Of a stretch of 64,000 nucleotides of DNA, positions 1 to 11,597 are shown one piece after another. The DNA is taken from NCBI GenBank assembly GCA_023313575.1, contig JAJTTP010000007.1:1488001-1552000 (forward strand). Direction: 5' to 3'. Positions within the stretch are counted from its first letter, which is position 1. Every line of letters begins with the position of its first letter. Under the pieces are notes generated by a model. It worked only from the letters and a program-made list of their open reading frames with translations, searched no databases and was not told the origin of the DNA. The DNA comes from Eutypella sp. D-1 (lineage: Eukaryota > Ascomycota > Sordariomycetes > Xylariales > Diatrypaceae). The position numbers were made by a program, and so were the translations under genes.

Positions 1-3000
1 TATATTACTATAATATTACTAATACGATAAAATATTTCGTAAAAAATTTAAAAAAAGATTATTAAACCGTAATAAATAAAACCACGAAATTATTTTTATA
101 AAAAAAAAACGCCACGATTTTATAAAATTTATAACCTTAATAAAATTAAATTTAAAAAATTATAAAAATACCTCGAAAATAAGTTAATAAAAAAATATAT
201 TCGACGATTAAAATTATTAACAAAATACCTTATCATGTTTATACTTAAAAAAACGGCAAATTACGATTAATAATTAATTATCGATAATTAAATAAAATTA
301 CCGTTAAAAACCGAATACCGTTATTACTTATTATTAAAATAAAAAACCGTTTATACGGAGTTAAATAGTTTATTACCTTAAATCTTAAAAATAAGTATTA
401 CCATATTAAAATTAAACCCGGAAATAAATAAAAAATAGCCTTTAAAACGAAATACGGCTTATTTAAGTATTTAGTTATATTTTTCGGATTAATTAACGTA
501 TTAATATTATTTTAACGCATAATTAACCACGTGTTATAAAAATATTTTAATATTTTCGTTATTTACTATTTTAACAATATCTTTATTTATTCGGATTTAA
601 AAAAATAGCATAAAAAATAAGTATATAAAATATTATAAATATTATAAAACGTTAATTTATTAATAAAACCTGAAAAAAATGTATTTTATATATAAAAAAT
701 GGAATTTTTTAAACATATTATCACCCCCGAACATATTAAAATAAACCTAAAAAAAATCGTAATTATTAAAGATTAAAAAATGCTTATTAATATAAAGGAA
801 ATATAAGCTTTTTTTAATTTAACAAATTATTATTAAAAGTTTATATAACGATTTAAATATATTATAACACCTTTTATAGAATTAATAAAAAAAGATAAAT
901 AGTTTATATAAATTAATAAAATAAATAAATTTTTTAAAAAATTAAAAAACGTTATTATTAACGAATTAATGCTTATTATATACGATCTTAAAAAACCCGT
1001 TAAGTTAAAAACTAACGTTTCGGATTATGCTTTCGGAGTATAAATTAAATAACGAAATAAAAAAAGAAAATTATACCTTATCGCATTTTATTCTTATAAA
1101 TTTATTAAAACCGAATTTAATTATTTAATTTACGATAAGGAATTTCTTATTATTATTAACGCATTTAAAAAATTTAAATATTATTTTATAAAAAATATGT
1201 ACCAAATTAAAGTTTATACCGATTATAAAAATATTATATATTTTTTTACTATTTAAACCTTTAACGGAAAACAGTTATAATACGTTAAATATTTCGCGGA
1301 ATTCGATTACATTATTATCTATAGAAAAAGATTAAAAAACGGACGAATAAATGCTATTAATAAATAACCTGTTATAAAAAAAAATATATATTAATTAAAC
1401 ATGCGGTATTCCGATAAACGCTAAAAAGATACTTAAAATAACGATAAATTACTATTATTAAAATCATTTAGGATAACTTATATAAACAAATCGAATAATA
1501 TAATAACAAATTACTAATAAAAAAATAAATAAAAAAACTATAAATACCATAAAAACTGTAAAAATAATTAGTATAAAAAATTTATAAACATCCTTTATAC
1601 GGATATTTAAAAGATTACAAAATTTTTAAATAATTATAATAAACATATGTATTTAATAAAATAAAATCAGTAATATAACAAATATAATAACGATATAATA
1701 TATATAAAAAAATTAAAACAAAACGATATAAACCTTACGGAAAATTATAACCATTATTAATTAATAAATAACCATAAAAGTTTATTATATTTAATTTTAT
1801 TACTAAGTTACCGATATTAAAAAATTTAATAATACGTAACGGTTATAATAATATATTTATAATCGTTAACCGATTTATAAAATTTTCTTATTTCATTTTA
1901 TATAACGAAAATACCGACGTAAAGTAAATGGTATACATTTTTTTATAACATATTATAATAATATACGGCCTTATATTTAAAATTATCTCCGATAAAAAAA
2001 CGATATTCGTATCGAAATTTTAACAAAGTTTTATAATAAAATTAAAATTAAACCCTAAACTTATAATAACTTTTAAACCTTAAATAAACGGATAAATAAA
2101 ATAAACTAATTAAACGTTAAAAACTTATTTTCGATAATATATTAACTATAAATAAAATAACTGGATAAAATAATTACTTATCGCATAATTAGTTTATAAT
2201 ATAGCTTATTACGAAAATATACGGATAATACCTATTAACGCTAATTTCGGATTTACTTTAAACGTTTACCGAAATACTTATAAAAAAGGATTAAATAATA
2301 TTAAAACTATATTAATATCGGAATAACTTAAATAATTGCATAAAAAAATAAAAATAAAGCTTGAATTTATATGTTAATAAATAAGCAAATATTATAACTA
2401 AAAAAGGTTAAAAGAATTAACTTTTTTAAAAGGAAATATGGTTTATTTAACCATAAAAAATATCACAATAAAATAACTTAATAAAAAACTTAATTATAAA
2501 TACATCGGACCGTACCCAGTTATTAAAAAAATATTAAAAAATAATTACGAACTGGATTTATTATTAAAAGTTAGGATTTATTTAATCTTTTACGTTTCCT
2601 TATTCGAGAACGTAATAAATATAAACGCTATAAAAATAGGACGAAATAACGTTAAAATAAAAATAAATAAATACGAAGTAAAGAAAATTTTAAATGTATA
2701 AATAAAAAATGGATAAGTAAAATATAAGGTTAAATAAAAAAGATATAATAATTTCGAAAATATATAAAAACCCGTTAACCACTTAATAAACGCTTAACGC
2801 TTTTTAAAAAATTTTTATTAACGCCGACGGAAACGTTAATAAAAATAATATCTTAATTAAAATCACCCGATATATCCATTTTAAATTAATTAAAATCCGG
2901 ATAACTTTAAGATTTATTAACGCTTTAATAAACCCCGTAAAACGCGTATCCTCCGCCCGACGTTCCTTTTTTTTTAACCTTTTTAATTCTTTTAAAAATT

Positions 3001-3910
3001 AAAAACCATAATAAACCATCTTTTTCTTACGATATCGAAAAAACTCCTATAATTTTCGGAGATGCTAAAAATATATAATAACCTTGTTTATCTCTTTTTA
3101 AAAACGAAAAAGTTACTTTTCGGTTAACGCCTTTTTACGTTTTAAGCAATTTTATTTATAAACGATATTTTAAAAAAAATTAATTAAAATCCTTAAGCTA
3201 TCGTATTACCGTTTATATAAAATGTAATTTTAATAATAAGTAAAACCTTCGGATATTACGTACTATTTTTTATAACGAAAATAAAAAAAATAAAGCATAA
3301 CTTTAAATTTAAAAAATAAAATATAAAAAGTAAAAACTTTATAACTTTCCTGTTAATTAATCCGGTAATAAGATTTAAAAACACGATCAGTTATAATAAA
3401 AAAATAAAAACATAAAAACGGAAAAAACTTATAAAAAATAAATAAAAGCACGGAAATTAGGTTTTAAAAACAAAAACCTTAAAAAAGGAAAAATCGTGTT
3501 ATAACCTGATTAAGCCAAATGGGGTAAATAACCTTATTTATTAACGGTATTACCGGAAAAATAAAGGTATAAACTAACCACATTTAATAAATTATAAAAA
3601 AAGCCACACATAAATCCGTTATAATCTATAAATCTAAAAATATTAATTAAATCCGTTACGATTTAAAAATCTAACATAATCATATATTTTAATATTAGGG
3701 ATAAAAGATATAAATAATATATAATTACGTTTATTACCTTTCTTTTAAATAATCTTTAAACTTATCAGTTTATAATATAACTTAATTATTTAAAGCACCT
3801 TTCTTTTTATTATTACTAAACGTAACTACTTATTACTTAAAACCCCCAGCACTCCTGCTATCATAAACCCCCCGACTGGACTAATAGTTAGGAATAGACC
3901 AGCCGTCACA
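1..3910 (+). mobile_element. Ty3/gypsy chromovirus relic, RIP-mutated, 5' end outside window
   Basis: Reading the + strand through stops gives a Pol polyprotein in the usual order. Reverse transcriptase is at about 200-760, with recognisable remnants of the YRELN region and of the segment before LGH. RNase H is at about 950-1380 (readable as TNVSDYAFGV and then IAFYSYK). Integrase is at about 1560-2330, including a remnant of the HPQTDGQTER region near 2080-2110 and the YNSAYHES region near 2200. A chromodomain is at about 2640-2790 (KYKVKWKGY-like, written KYKVK*KRYNNFENI*). An LTR follows at 3497-3910. The domain order RT-RH-IN-chromo identifies a chromovirus. It is thoroughly inactivated by C-to-T and G-to-A changes. 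Gag and the 5' LTR are not in view. Confidence 0.85.
3497..3910 (+). repeat. LTR copy 1 (3' LTR of the chromovirus relic)
   Basis: Starts with TGTTATAACC and ends near GCCGTCACA, fitting TG...CA. The last 200 bases align with 8850-9063 (shared stretches around ATAATATATAAT, TTTTTATTATTA and GCCGT). It follows the chromodomain by about 700 bp and a purine-rich tract (about 3480-3494) that could be a polypurine tract. The stretch from about 3840 to 3905 keeps more GC than its surroundings. Confidence 0.6.
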
Positions 3911-4764
3911 TATTATAATAATTAAAAAAATAAAAGTTAAAAGTTAAAAAACGATAATATTATTTATACTATTAAATCTATTATTAATTATTTATAACTT
4001 ATTAATAATAATATAACCCGAATATTTTAATCGTTATTATAAAATAAAGTTATATTTACGTTTTTTAACGGTTTTAATTCTCATTCCTTTTTATTTATTA
4101 AAAAGTAACGGATATTTTTACTTAGTATAATAAAACTTAAATTTATTAAGTTTACTAGGTTTTATTACGAATATTAAATAAGTTATTATAAAAAATAATT
4201 AAAATAATTCCGGTTTATAAACTGGTTTAAAAATATTATAAATAAAAATAATAAAAAATATATTTTTAAAACGTTAACGATATTTAATAAACGTTAAAAT
4301 AATAAAAAGCTGTTAATTTAATATTTTTATTATAATAATCGATTAATTTATTTTATACTTTTTATATTAAATAGTATAAACTTTATAATAAAATATTTAA
4401 TTAATAGATTTTATACGTAAAACATTATTTAAATTATTTAAAGTAATATTAATAAATTATTTAATATTATTACGGTAAAAAAAAGGTTTAAAATACCGGT
4501 TTATTAAACGTTTTTAACGTTAATAATATATTTTATATTAACTTCTTTATATTTTAATATATATTTATTAATGGCTTAATTAATAAGCATTTTAATATAT
4601 TTATAAAATAATATAACTTTAACTTTAAACCTGTTTTTATTAAAACGTATTTAAAAAAGTTACGAAAATACGTTTAAATGTTAATAAATACGGTTAAAAA
4701 AAATCCTCAAAAGCGTTTATATTTACGTATTATATAATATTTAAACAGCGTTTAAATTTAAATT

Positions 4765-4897
4765 TATAAGGGAATAAAAAGGGCTAGCTATTTTGTTATA
4801 TAACTTATAAAAGATTAATAGTTTTAACGTATATTAAATGTTAAAAGCTTTATATCCGTATTTAAGGTTAGGAATGCCCCGGGGTTATTCTTTTATA
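4765..4897. mobile_element. 133-bp MITE, copy 1
   Basis: Begins TATAAGGGAATA and ends TTATTCTTTTATA, which are imperfect inverted repeats. The same 133-bp unit recurs at 5518-5650. A GCCCCGGGG core near the 3' end is retained despite the surrounding AT drift. TA at both ends suits Tc1/mariner-type TA insertion. Confidence 0.65.
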
Positions 4898-5517
4898 TTA
4901 TTTCCCCCCTTTTTAACTACTAGTTTTTAACAGTTTAAAGTAAAGACTGTTATAAAGTAAATAAAGCGAGTAACCCGTTATAATTAACCGCGCCCCGACC
5001 GGTAAACAAAATTTATTAATCGTAGCATTAATACGTTACGTTATTATTATTATTTAATTAACGTTTAATATTTATTAAGTATTTATTACGCGATATTTTA
5101 ACGATACGCGGTACGTTTTATATGGCCGTAATTATATTTAAAATAAGGATTAATACTTTTTCCCCGGCGTGTTATTACTTTTATATAGGTCGGGCTTAAG
5201 TACGTAAAACCTTTAAAAATAAATACGTTATAAAACTGAAATACCGTCGATAAACGCCGATCGGTCGTAATAATTAATAAAACCGTTTAATTAGCGTTTT
5301 TTTAACTTTAAAATTATGTTATTTAACGCAGTTAATTTCCGATTAAAGGCCGACCGTTACTTATATTTATAACGATTATACGCTTTAACGGTAACGTCTT
5401 ATTTTTATAAGCCCGGGAGTTTTAATAAAATCTTTATTAAAACAAAAAGTTTTAAAATTTATAATAATATTAAGGTAATTAAATTAAATAAGCCGGATTT
5501 TAATTTTATTAACATTA

Positions 5518-5650
5518 TATAAAGGAATAAAAAAGGTTAGTTATTTTATTACATAACTTATAAAAGATTAACAGTTGTAACATATATTAAACGTTAAAAG
5601 CCTTATATCCGTATTTAAGGTTAAAAACGCCCCGGGGCTATTCCTTTATA
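5518..5650. mobile_element. 133-bp MITE, copy 2
   Basis: Begins TATAAAGGAATA and ends TATTCCTTTATA, a perfect 12-base terminal inverted repeat. Same length and interior as the copy at 4765-4897, with the differences mostly transitions. The palindromic GCCCCGGGGC core is intact. No coding capacity; presumably mobilised in trans. Confidence 0.7.
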
Positions 5651-8635
5651 AAATTCGGTTTTTAAAATATTTTAAGTTATTAAATTAACTGTAAATAAAA
5701 ACGTTAATATTTATTTATTAACGTATAATATTATAAGAATAAAATAAATAAATTTAATAACTTAATTATATTAATTAAATTAAAAGAATTAAAATTTATC
5801 GATTGTTTTTATATTATTATTATTAATAACGGTTTAAAAATAAATAGAAAATAAAATAAAAACGTGGTTAAAAAAAACGTTTATATAAAAAATAAAGTCG
5901 CGTTAAATATACGATATTTTATTTATATATTATATACGTTTTAAAAAACATATCGGGATGTTTTTAATACTTATAATATAAAGTTTATGCGATTATTAAA
6001 AAAACGATTTAATACGGTTTATAAATATAAATAAAGGTTTAAAATAAAAGGAAAATCTTTTTAATTTATTTAAAAAATATATTATAAATTTAATTAATAA
6101 ATTAAAAGAATTATAAAATAATTTTAATATTAATAATATTTAATTACGTTTTTTAATAATATAAATATATATTTTAATAAAACGGTAATAATAGTTTTAT
6201 TAAATTTAATAAAACCTTATTAATAAAAAGATTTAAAACACGGTACGGTTATTATAATACGTACGTAATATAAAGCATCGTTAAAATTTAAAGATTTATT
6301 TTTTAATACGTGTTTTAATTTTATAACCGGTTATTAAAAATTTTTTAAAATTTAATTAAAGTTTAAAAGAATATAATTATAAACTGTTATTTAATAATAG
6401 AAAATACGTATAATATTTTATTAACGTTTTTAAATATTTTATTTAAATAATAAATAACTTTAAAGCTTTACGTAAAAATTAATTTTATTATATAATATTT
6501 AAATATAAAATTATAATTAAATATTTTATAAAATATTTAAACGCGGTTAATACGGAATAAAAAAAAATATATTTTAATAAAATAATAAAAAAAGAATTAA
6601 AAATAATAATAAATAAACGATTCTTTAATCGCCCCGGCGTTAATAAACTTTTTATATAATTATACAAATAACGTAAAAAAATAATATTAATAATAATAAA
6701 ATTATATAAATATGTCGATAAATTATTTAATAAAAATTATAAATTAATTTATAACTTTTTATTATTATTCCTTTTTATTTTAAAAAATACTTCTATATTC
6801 CGGGATTATTTTATAAATTAATAAAAATATTTTAATTTAAACGAAATAAATAATAGGCTTTATAAAAAAGCCGTTAATTACTTTAAAAAACTTATAAATA
6901 ATATTGAAACAAATATAACTAAATAAATATAAAAAAAACCGTTTACATTATTATTTTTAATAATAAAGATTTAACCGAAATTATACTTTTTTTATTAAAT
7001 TTAAAAAAAAAAGGAAGTATTTTTTTATAAAAACGATAAACTTTAAAAGAATATTATTAATTATTATTTACGTTAAAAACGTAAATTATATTTATACTTT
7101 GTTTTATTAAATTATTTTTTAATTATTTTATTTAAATCTTAATTAATAAAAAAATGTTTTAACTTTTTAAAAATATAATAACTATAACCGGCCCGGTTTA
7201 TTTTATTTTATTTACGATTTATTATATATATAATATATATCGGTATTAATAAAATATATATAAAATTTCGTTAAATTAAAATAGCTTTTAATTATTTATT
7301 TATAAAGTTAAAAACTTTTCGGTGTTTATTAATAATATTATTTTAAATTTATTTAAAGCTGTTAAATTTAAACCATAATTTAAAATATAATAACGATAAT
7401 ATATTTAAAACTTATTAAAAGTTTTAAAACCGGTATAAAGTTTATTATTTTAATAATAATTAACTTTTTAAAAAACCGTTATTATAAAAAATTAATATAA
7501 TTAAACAGTTTAACGATAAATAAACGGTATTAATTAATAAGTTTAAACACGTTAACGGTAAAATTTAAATAATAAACTTAAATATTAAGTTATTTAAAGT
7601 AAAAAGAAAAAGCCGTAATAATAACATAAAGAATTAATGGTATTACTTAACGCCGTATATAATAAAATAGAATACCGTTATAAATAAATAATTTATAATT
7701 ATATAAATAAGTAAAAATATTATTTAATTAATATAAAATCGTATAAATAAAATTAATTAAAAGTAAAATATAATATTTAAATATTTTAAATCGATAATAT
7801 TAAATAATTGCTTTTAAAATATTTAAACGATTAAAACTAATTCTAAAATAATTATTTAATAACTTAATATTTATTATTAAATATAAAAAATATATATTTT
7901 AAAAAATACGTACCGTTTAAGCCCAATTTTTTAAATATAATTTTAAATACAAGGAAATTGTTTTTTACGTTTATAACTTTATAACTTCTTTTATTTTTAT
8001 TAACTTTTACTTTTTTTTTCGAACTTTACCAGCCCGTATAATAAAATAATCGTAAAATAATTTATATATAACGTAATATTATTAATAATAATAATAATAA
8101 TAATAATTTATTTATATTAATAACTTAAATTAATAACGGTAAAGTCCCGCTTTTTTTATAAAAGAAAAAAAAGGTATAAAAGTAATATAAATAATTAAAA
8201 AGGTAATAAAAAAAGCGTTATAAATTAAATTAATAATATTTATTTTATAAAAATATCGTTATTACGTAACAAATTAAAAAGTAAATATAATTTTTAAACC
8301 TTATTAATATTATAATATTAACTTTTATAATATATATTATATTAAATATTAAAAACTTATAAAAATTTACTGATTTTTTAATTTTTAAATTTATTTTTTA
8401 ACGTTTAATATAAAAGATTATATAAAATATTAAAAATAATTTCCGATTTTAATTATTTGTAATTTTAATATTATAAAAATTTATTAAAGTCATAATTACG
8501 GAATTTATAAAAAATAAATAAAACATTACCGTTTAAAATAATTATAAAATAATTTAATTATATATAACGTTTTATTTTTATATTATTTACATTAAACGTA
8601 TTATATTATAATAAAAAGATAAAACTTTTATAAAA

Positions 8636-9063
8636 TGTTATACCCTGGTTAAATTATTAAGCTTAAATAAAATTAACATAAACAATCTTTAACCATGGCA
8701 TTAAAAGGGACAGTTATAATAAAATAAGCTATATTTAAATTACGTAATAAAAAGGATAACTTAAATAGGTTAATTATTTTAATAATTTTAAATAACCTGG
8801 ATATCCTAGTTATTTTAATGATTTAACATTTAATATTATATTCCGGTATTAATAATAAAGGATATAAATAATATATAATGATATTTATTACCTTTTTTTT
8901 TAAATAGTTTTTAAACTTATTAGCTTATAATATAACTTAATTACTTAAAACGCCTTTTTTTTATTATTATTAAACGTAATTATTTATTGCTTAAATCCTT
9001 TAATACCTTTATTAATATAAACCCTTATTTAAATTATAAATTAAAAATAAACCGGCCGTTATA
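8636..9063 (+). repeat. LTR copy 2
   Basis: Starts TGTTATACCCTGG and ends near GCCGTTATA, matching the ends of the LTR at 3497-3910 in the same orientation. The 3' half aligns well; the 5' half is more divergent. CA has become TA at the end, as expected for RIP. Whether it is a solo LTR or the 3' LTR of an element starting at 3497 cannot be decided here. Confidence 0.55.
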
Positions 9064-9424
9064 TAAAGCTTTTTTTAAGCTATTATTATATTTTAAATAG
9101 TTTTTAAATTATAAGTTTTATAAGTTTTTATAAACTTATAAAAAAAATAAAAATTATTTAATTAAACCGGAATAAGTATCGTATAAATAAACGGTTATTA
9201 ATAATAAACTTAATATTTAAAATAATAACTTAAGTAATAATTTAAATAATAATAAAAATAACCCGAATAACGGTAATTATTAAAATTAAATTAATAAAGT
9301 TTAAAATAACGTTAAATAGTTAAAAAAATAAATTATAAAAAATTTATAAAATACTTTTTTTTAAATTATAAAAGTATTAATTATAAATAATTTATATTAT
9401 TTTTAATTATTTTAAAATTATTTT

Positions 9425-9644
9425 AAAATTATTTTAAAAACTTTATTAAATATTTTTATATAATATTATTTATAAATATTCGGTAAATAATTTAATTATT
9501 AAAATTTTATTTAATAAATATTTATAAGTATATTAAATAATTTACCGGGTACTTATAAGTAATTTTTTTAAAAAATAAGTACCCGTTAATTATTTATTAA
9601 AAACGCCGGGTAATAATAAGTTACTTACGGGTACCCGTTCCTTA
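9425..9644. mobile_element. RIP-mutated copy of a hAT-like repeat (mutated form of 31485-31948)
   Basis: Aligns base by base with 31485-31626 and then 31873-31948. For example CGGTAAATAATTTAATTATT stands where 31539 onward reads CGGTGGGTAGTTTAACCACT. Nearly all differences are C to T or G to A. The right end, read on the - strand, is TAAGGAACGGGTACCCG, close to a hAT-type 5'-YARNG terminus. The left terminus is not clear. Confidence 0.75.
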
Positions 9645-11597
9645 GCCTTAGGACTACTTACCACCACTTTTAAAATCGATTACTCCTTCTAAGCACCTAG
9701 CCATACGTAAAATCCGAATAATCAAGTAGATAATTAGAGATATACAGTAGGGGTGATAGTGACACACGGCTTACTCGCTGGTTATTCTGATTCATCCTTT
9801 TTTTTTTTGCCCTTTAATTCATTTCCACTGTTGTCAGGCAAGTCAGGCAAGTCAGGTATGAGATATGCACCCCGTCGGCTTTCTTCCAAGGTACCTTATC
9901 TGTTATCACTCTCATTGGCTGTTGTTACCGCCGATCACTTGGGCATGGTATAGCACCATCTCTTATGGTTTATAGAATTTATATATTCATACTTGGCTTG
10001 TCGCGTTGAAATTTTTATCGTATAGGAGGAGGTCGGAGTATATATCCTCTGTGTTTCATTACATTTCTTCTCTTTCTTCCCTTGTTTAATCGTTTCCTTC
10101 TTTGCTTTATCCCTCGAGAGACCCCACTACTTCCGCCTTCCACCCCTATTCACGTCGTAATATTTTCTCTTCCTTTCCTTTTCCCAGTCTGCCCACGGTC
10201 ATTCCATCATCTGCGCATACCAACCACATATCCATACACTTCTCCCTCTTATCTAAATTGGTCATGTATATCGTATTCCTTCCAGCCGCGCCGGAATGAT
10301 TAACCCAAATTATAAACGGTTAGATTGGTGGAGAAGGTAATGGGGGGGGGGGGCAGAGACGAGGGTGATGGTATTGAGACGAAGTCACAGGTCCAACCAA
10401 AGTAGTCGCATTGCCCAGGTAGGAAAAAAGGATACGGAAAATAACAAGGGAAGGGAAACAATAGGAAGAAAGACCAAAATAAGATAACCATCGAGCCACA
10501 ATTTGTGTATTTTCGCCAGCCCGGCCGCCCATCAAACACCTAAACACCCCCCCTTCCCCTAGTGAAAAGCAAGCAAGAAAAGCAAAACAAGGCGGAAGAA
10601 AGAGAAGGGAAAGAAAGTAGAGATCACGACCTCGATAACGCAGACAGTGAGCCAATTAGCCAGGAAAGGGGGTAAAAGCACAGCAACCGACCAGTCCACG
10701 TCAAAAGAGTTTAGTAAAGTTAGCCAGGAAAAGAACATGTTTCTTTTTTCGAGAAGAAAACGAAAGGAGGTGGAAAACCCTCCACTTCCTAGCCTTGGGA
10801 AACCTGTCTGTCGTCTCTCCTCCTTCCCCATGTGTGTGTGTGTATATATCTTTTTTACCCGTGTGTATAACGACCAGGTCAAGGGAGAAATAGAAAAGAA
10901 GAGGAGAACCCAAAATCCCGCCTCCCAAAAACGAGGACGCCGATCGATGCATGTATGTAAATTCTAACTGACGAGAGGTTGGGGGGGGGGGACATAAAGC
11001 TTCCGAGAGGGTACGTTAACCTTCAGAGAACGGGAGAAAAACAGGCATACGGAAATATGATGAGACGAGACGAGACGAGACGGGGAGTAATAGATGGGAG
11101 GAGCGAGCGAGCAGAAGTCCCCTATGTGCAACAGTAGTGAAGTGCAATGTTAGCCCCGGAGGGAGGGCGGGGGGGTACGAAGAAAGAAGAAGAGGGAGAA
11201 AATCAAAGGAGACTGCGAAGTTCCTGCTCCGCATACAGATAGGTAGGTATAACATAACACGACAACGATGACCGGGGATCTCCTTCATTTCCTGGCTTCC
11301 CTCATTGTCTCCTGCACCTCTGCCCCCACTGCCCCCCCAACCCACCATGTAAGCCTGGAACAACACCTCATAGCATCGTATATCCATCACGCCTTGTTAC
11401 AGAAAGAAAAGTTCCTTGCGGTATGGGATGAAGAGACTGACAGAAAGAGCAGCCCCTCCTCGAGTTTCTTCTATAGTCATCGCTCGTCCTTACACACCCC
11501 ACTACACTACCCATATATTCATCGAATAATGCAATTACAGCGCACGCCATGATGACGTTTCCACCACCGAGTCCGAAACCGAGTCCACGCGCCTCCT
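9645..11597. other. Intergenic sequence, no gene seen
   Basis: Composition returns abruptly to near balanced. The stretch lies downstream of pbs2 (- strand). It contains long G runs (about 10340-10351 and 10981-10990), a TG/TA microsatellite near 10833-10846 and purine-rich tracts. Short open frames exist on both strands but overlap each other and show no family motif. It probably includes the pbs2 3' UTR. Confidence 0.6.

Larger units (their letters stand above)
3911..8635. other. RIP-degraded sequence between two LTR copies, family not identified
   Basis: The sequence is AT-rich throughout, with islands of surviving CpG (about 4980-5420). Two 133-bp MITE copies lie inside it. I could not recognise protein remnants in any frame with confidence, so it may be the interior of a second element carrying the flanking LTR, or unrelated inserts. 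No intact gene is present. Confidence 0.5.
1..9644. repeat. AT-rich, RIP-type mutated transposon block
   Basis: The whole stretch is extremely AT-rich, while sequence to its right is near balanced. The remaining C and G sit mainly in CpG, CC or GG contexts; CpA and TpG are rare and TpA is everywhere. This is the expected footprint of RIP (C to T, preferentially at CpA, on both strands) and not of CpG deamination. No intact long reading frame exists, but transposon proteins can be followed through dense stops. The right edge at 9644 coincides with the end of a repeat copy. The left edge lies outside the window. RIP is inferred from dinucleotide pattern by eye; no index was calculated. Confidence 0.9.

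Noticed and set aside
1..9644. Mitochondrial or centromeric origin for the AT-rich block
   Set aside because: The readable retrotransposon proteins, the CpA-specific depletion and the junction with normal nuclear sequence fit RIPed transposons better. A centromeric location cannot be excluded but nothing here shows it.
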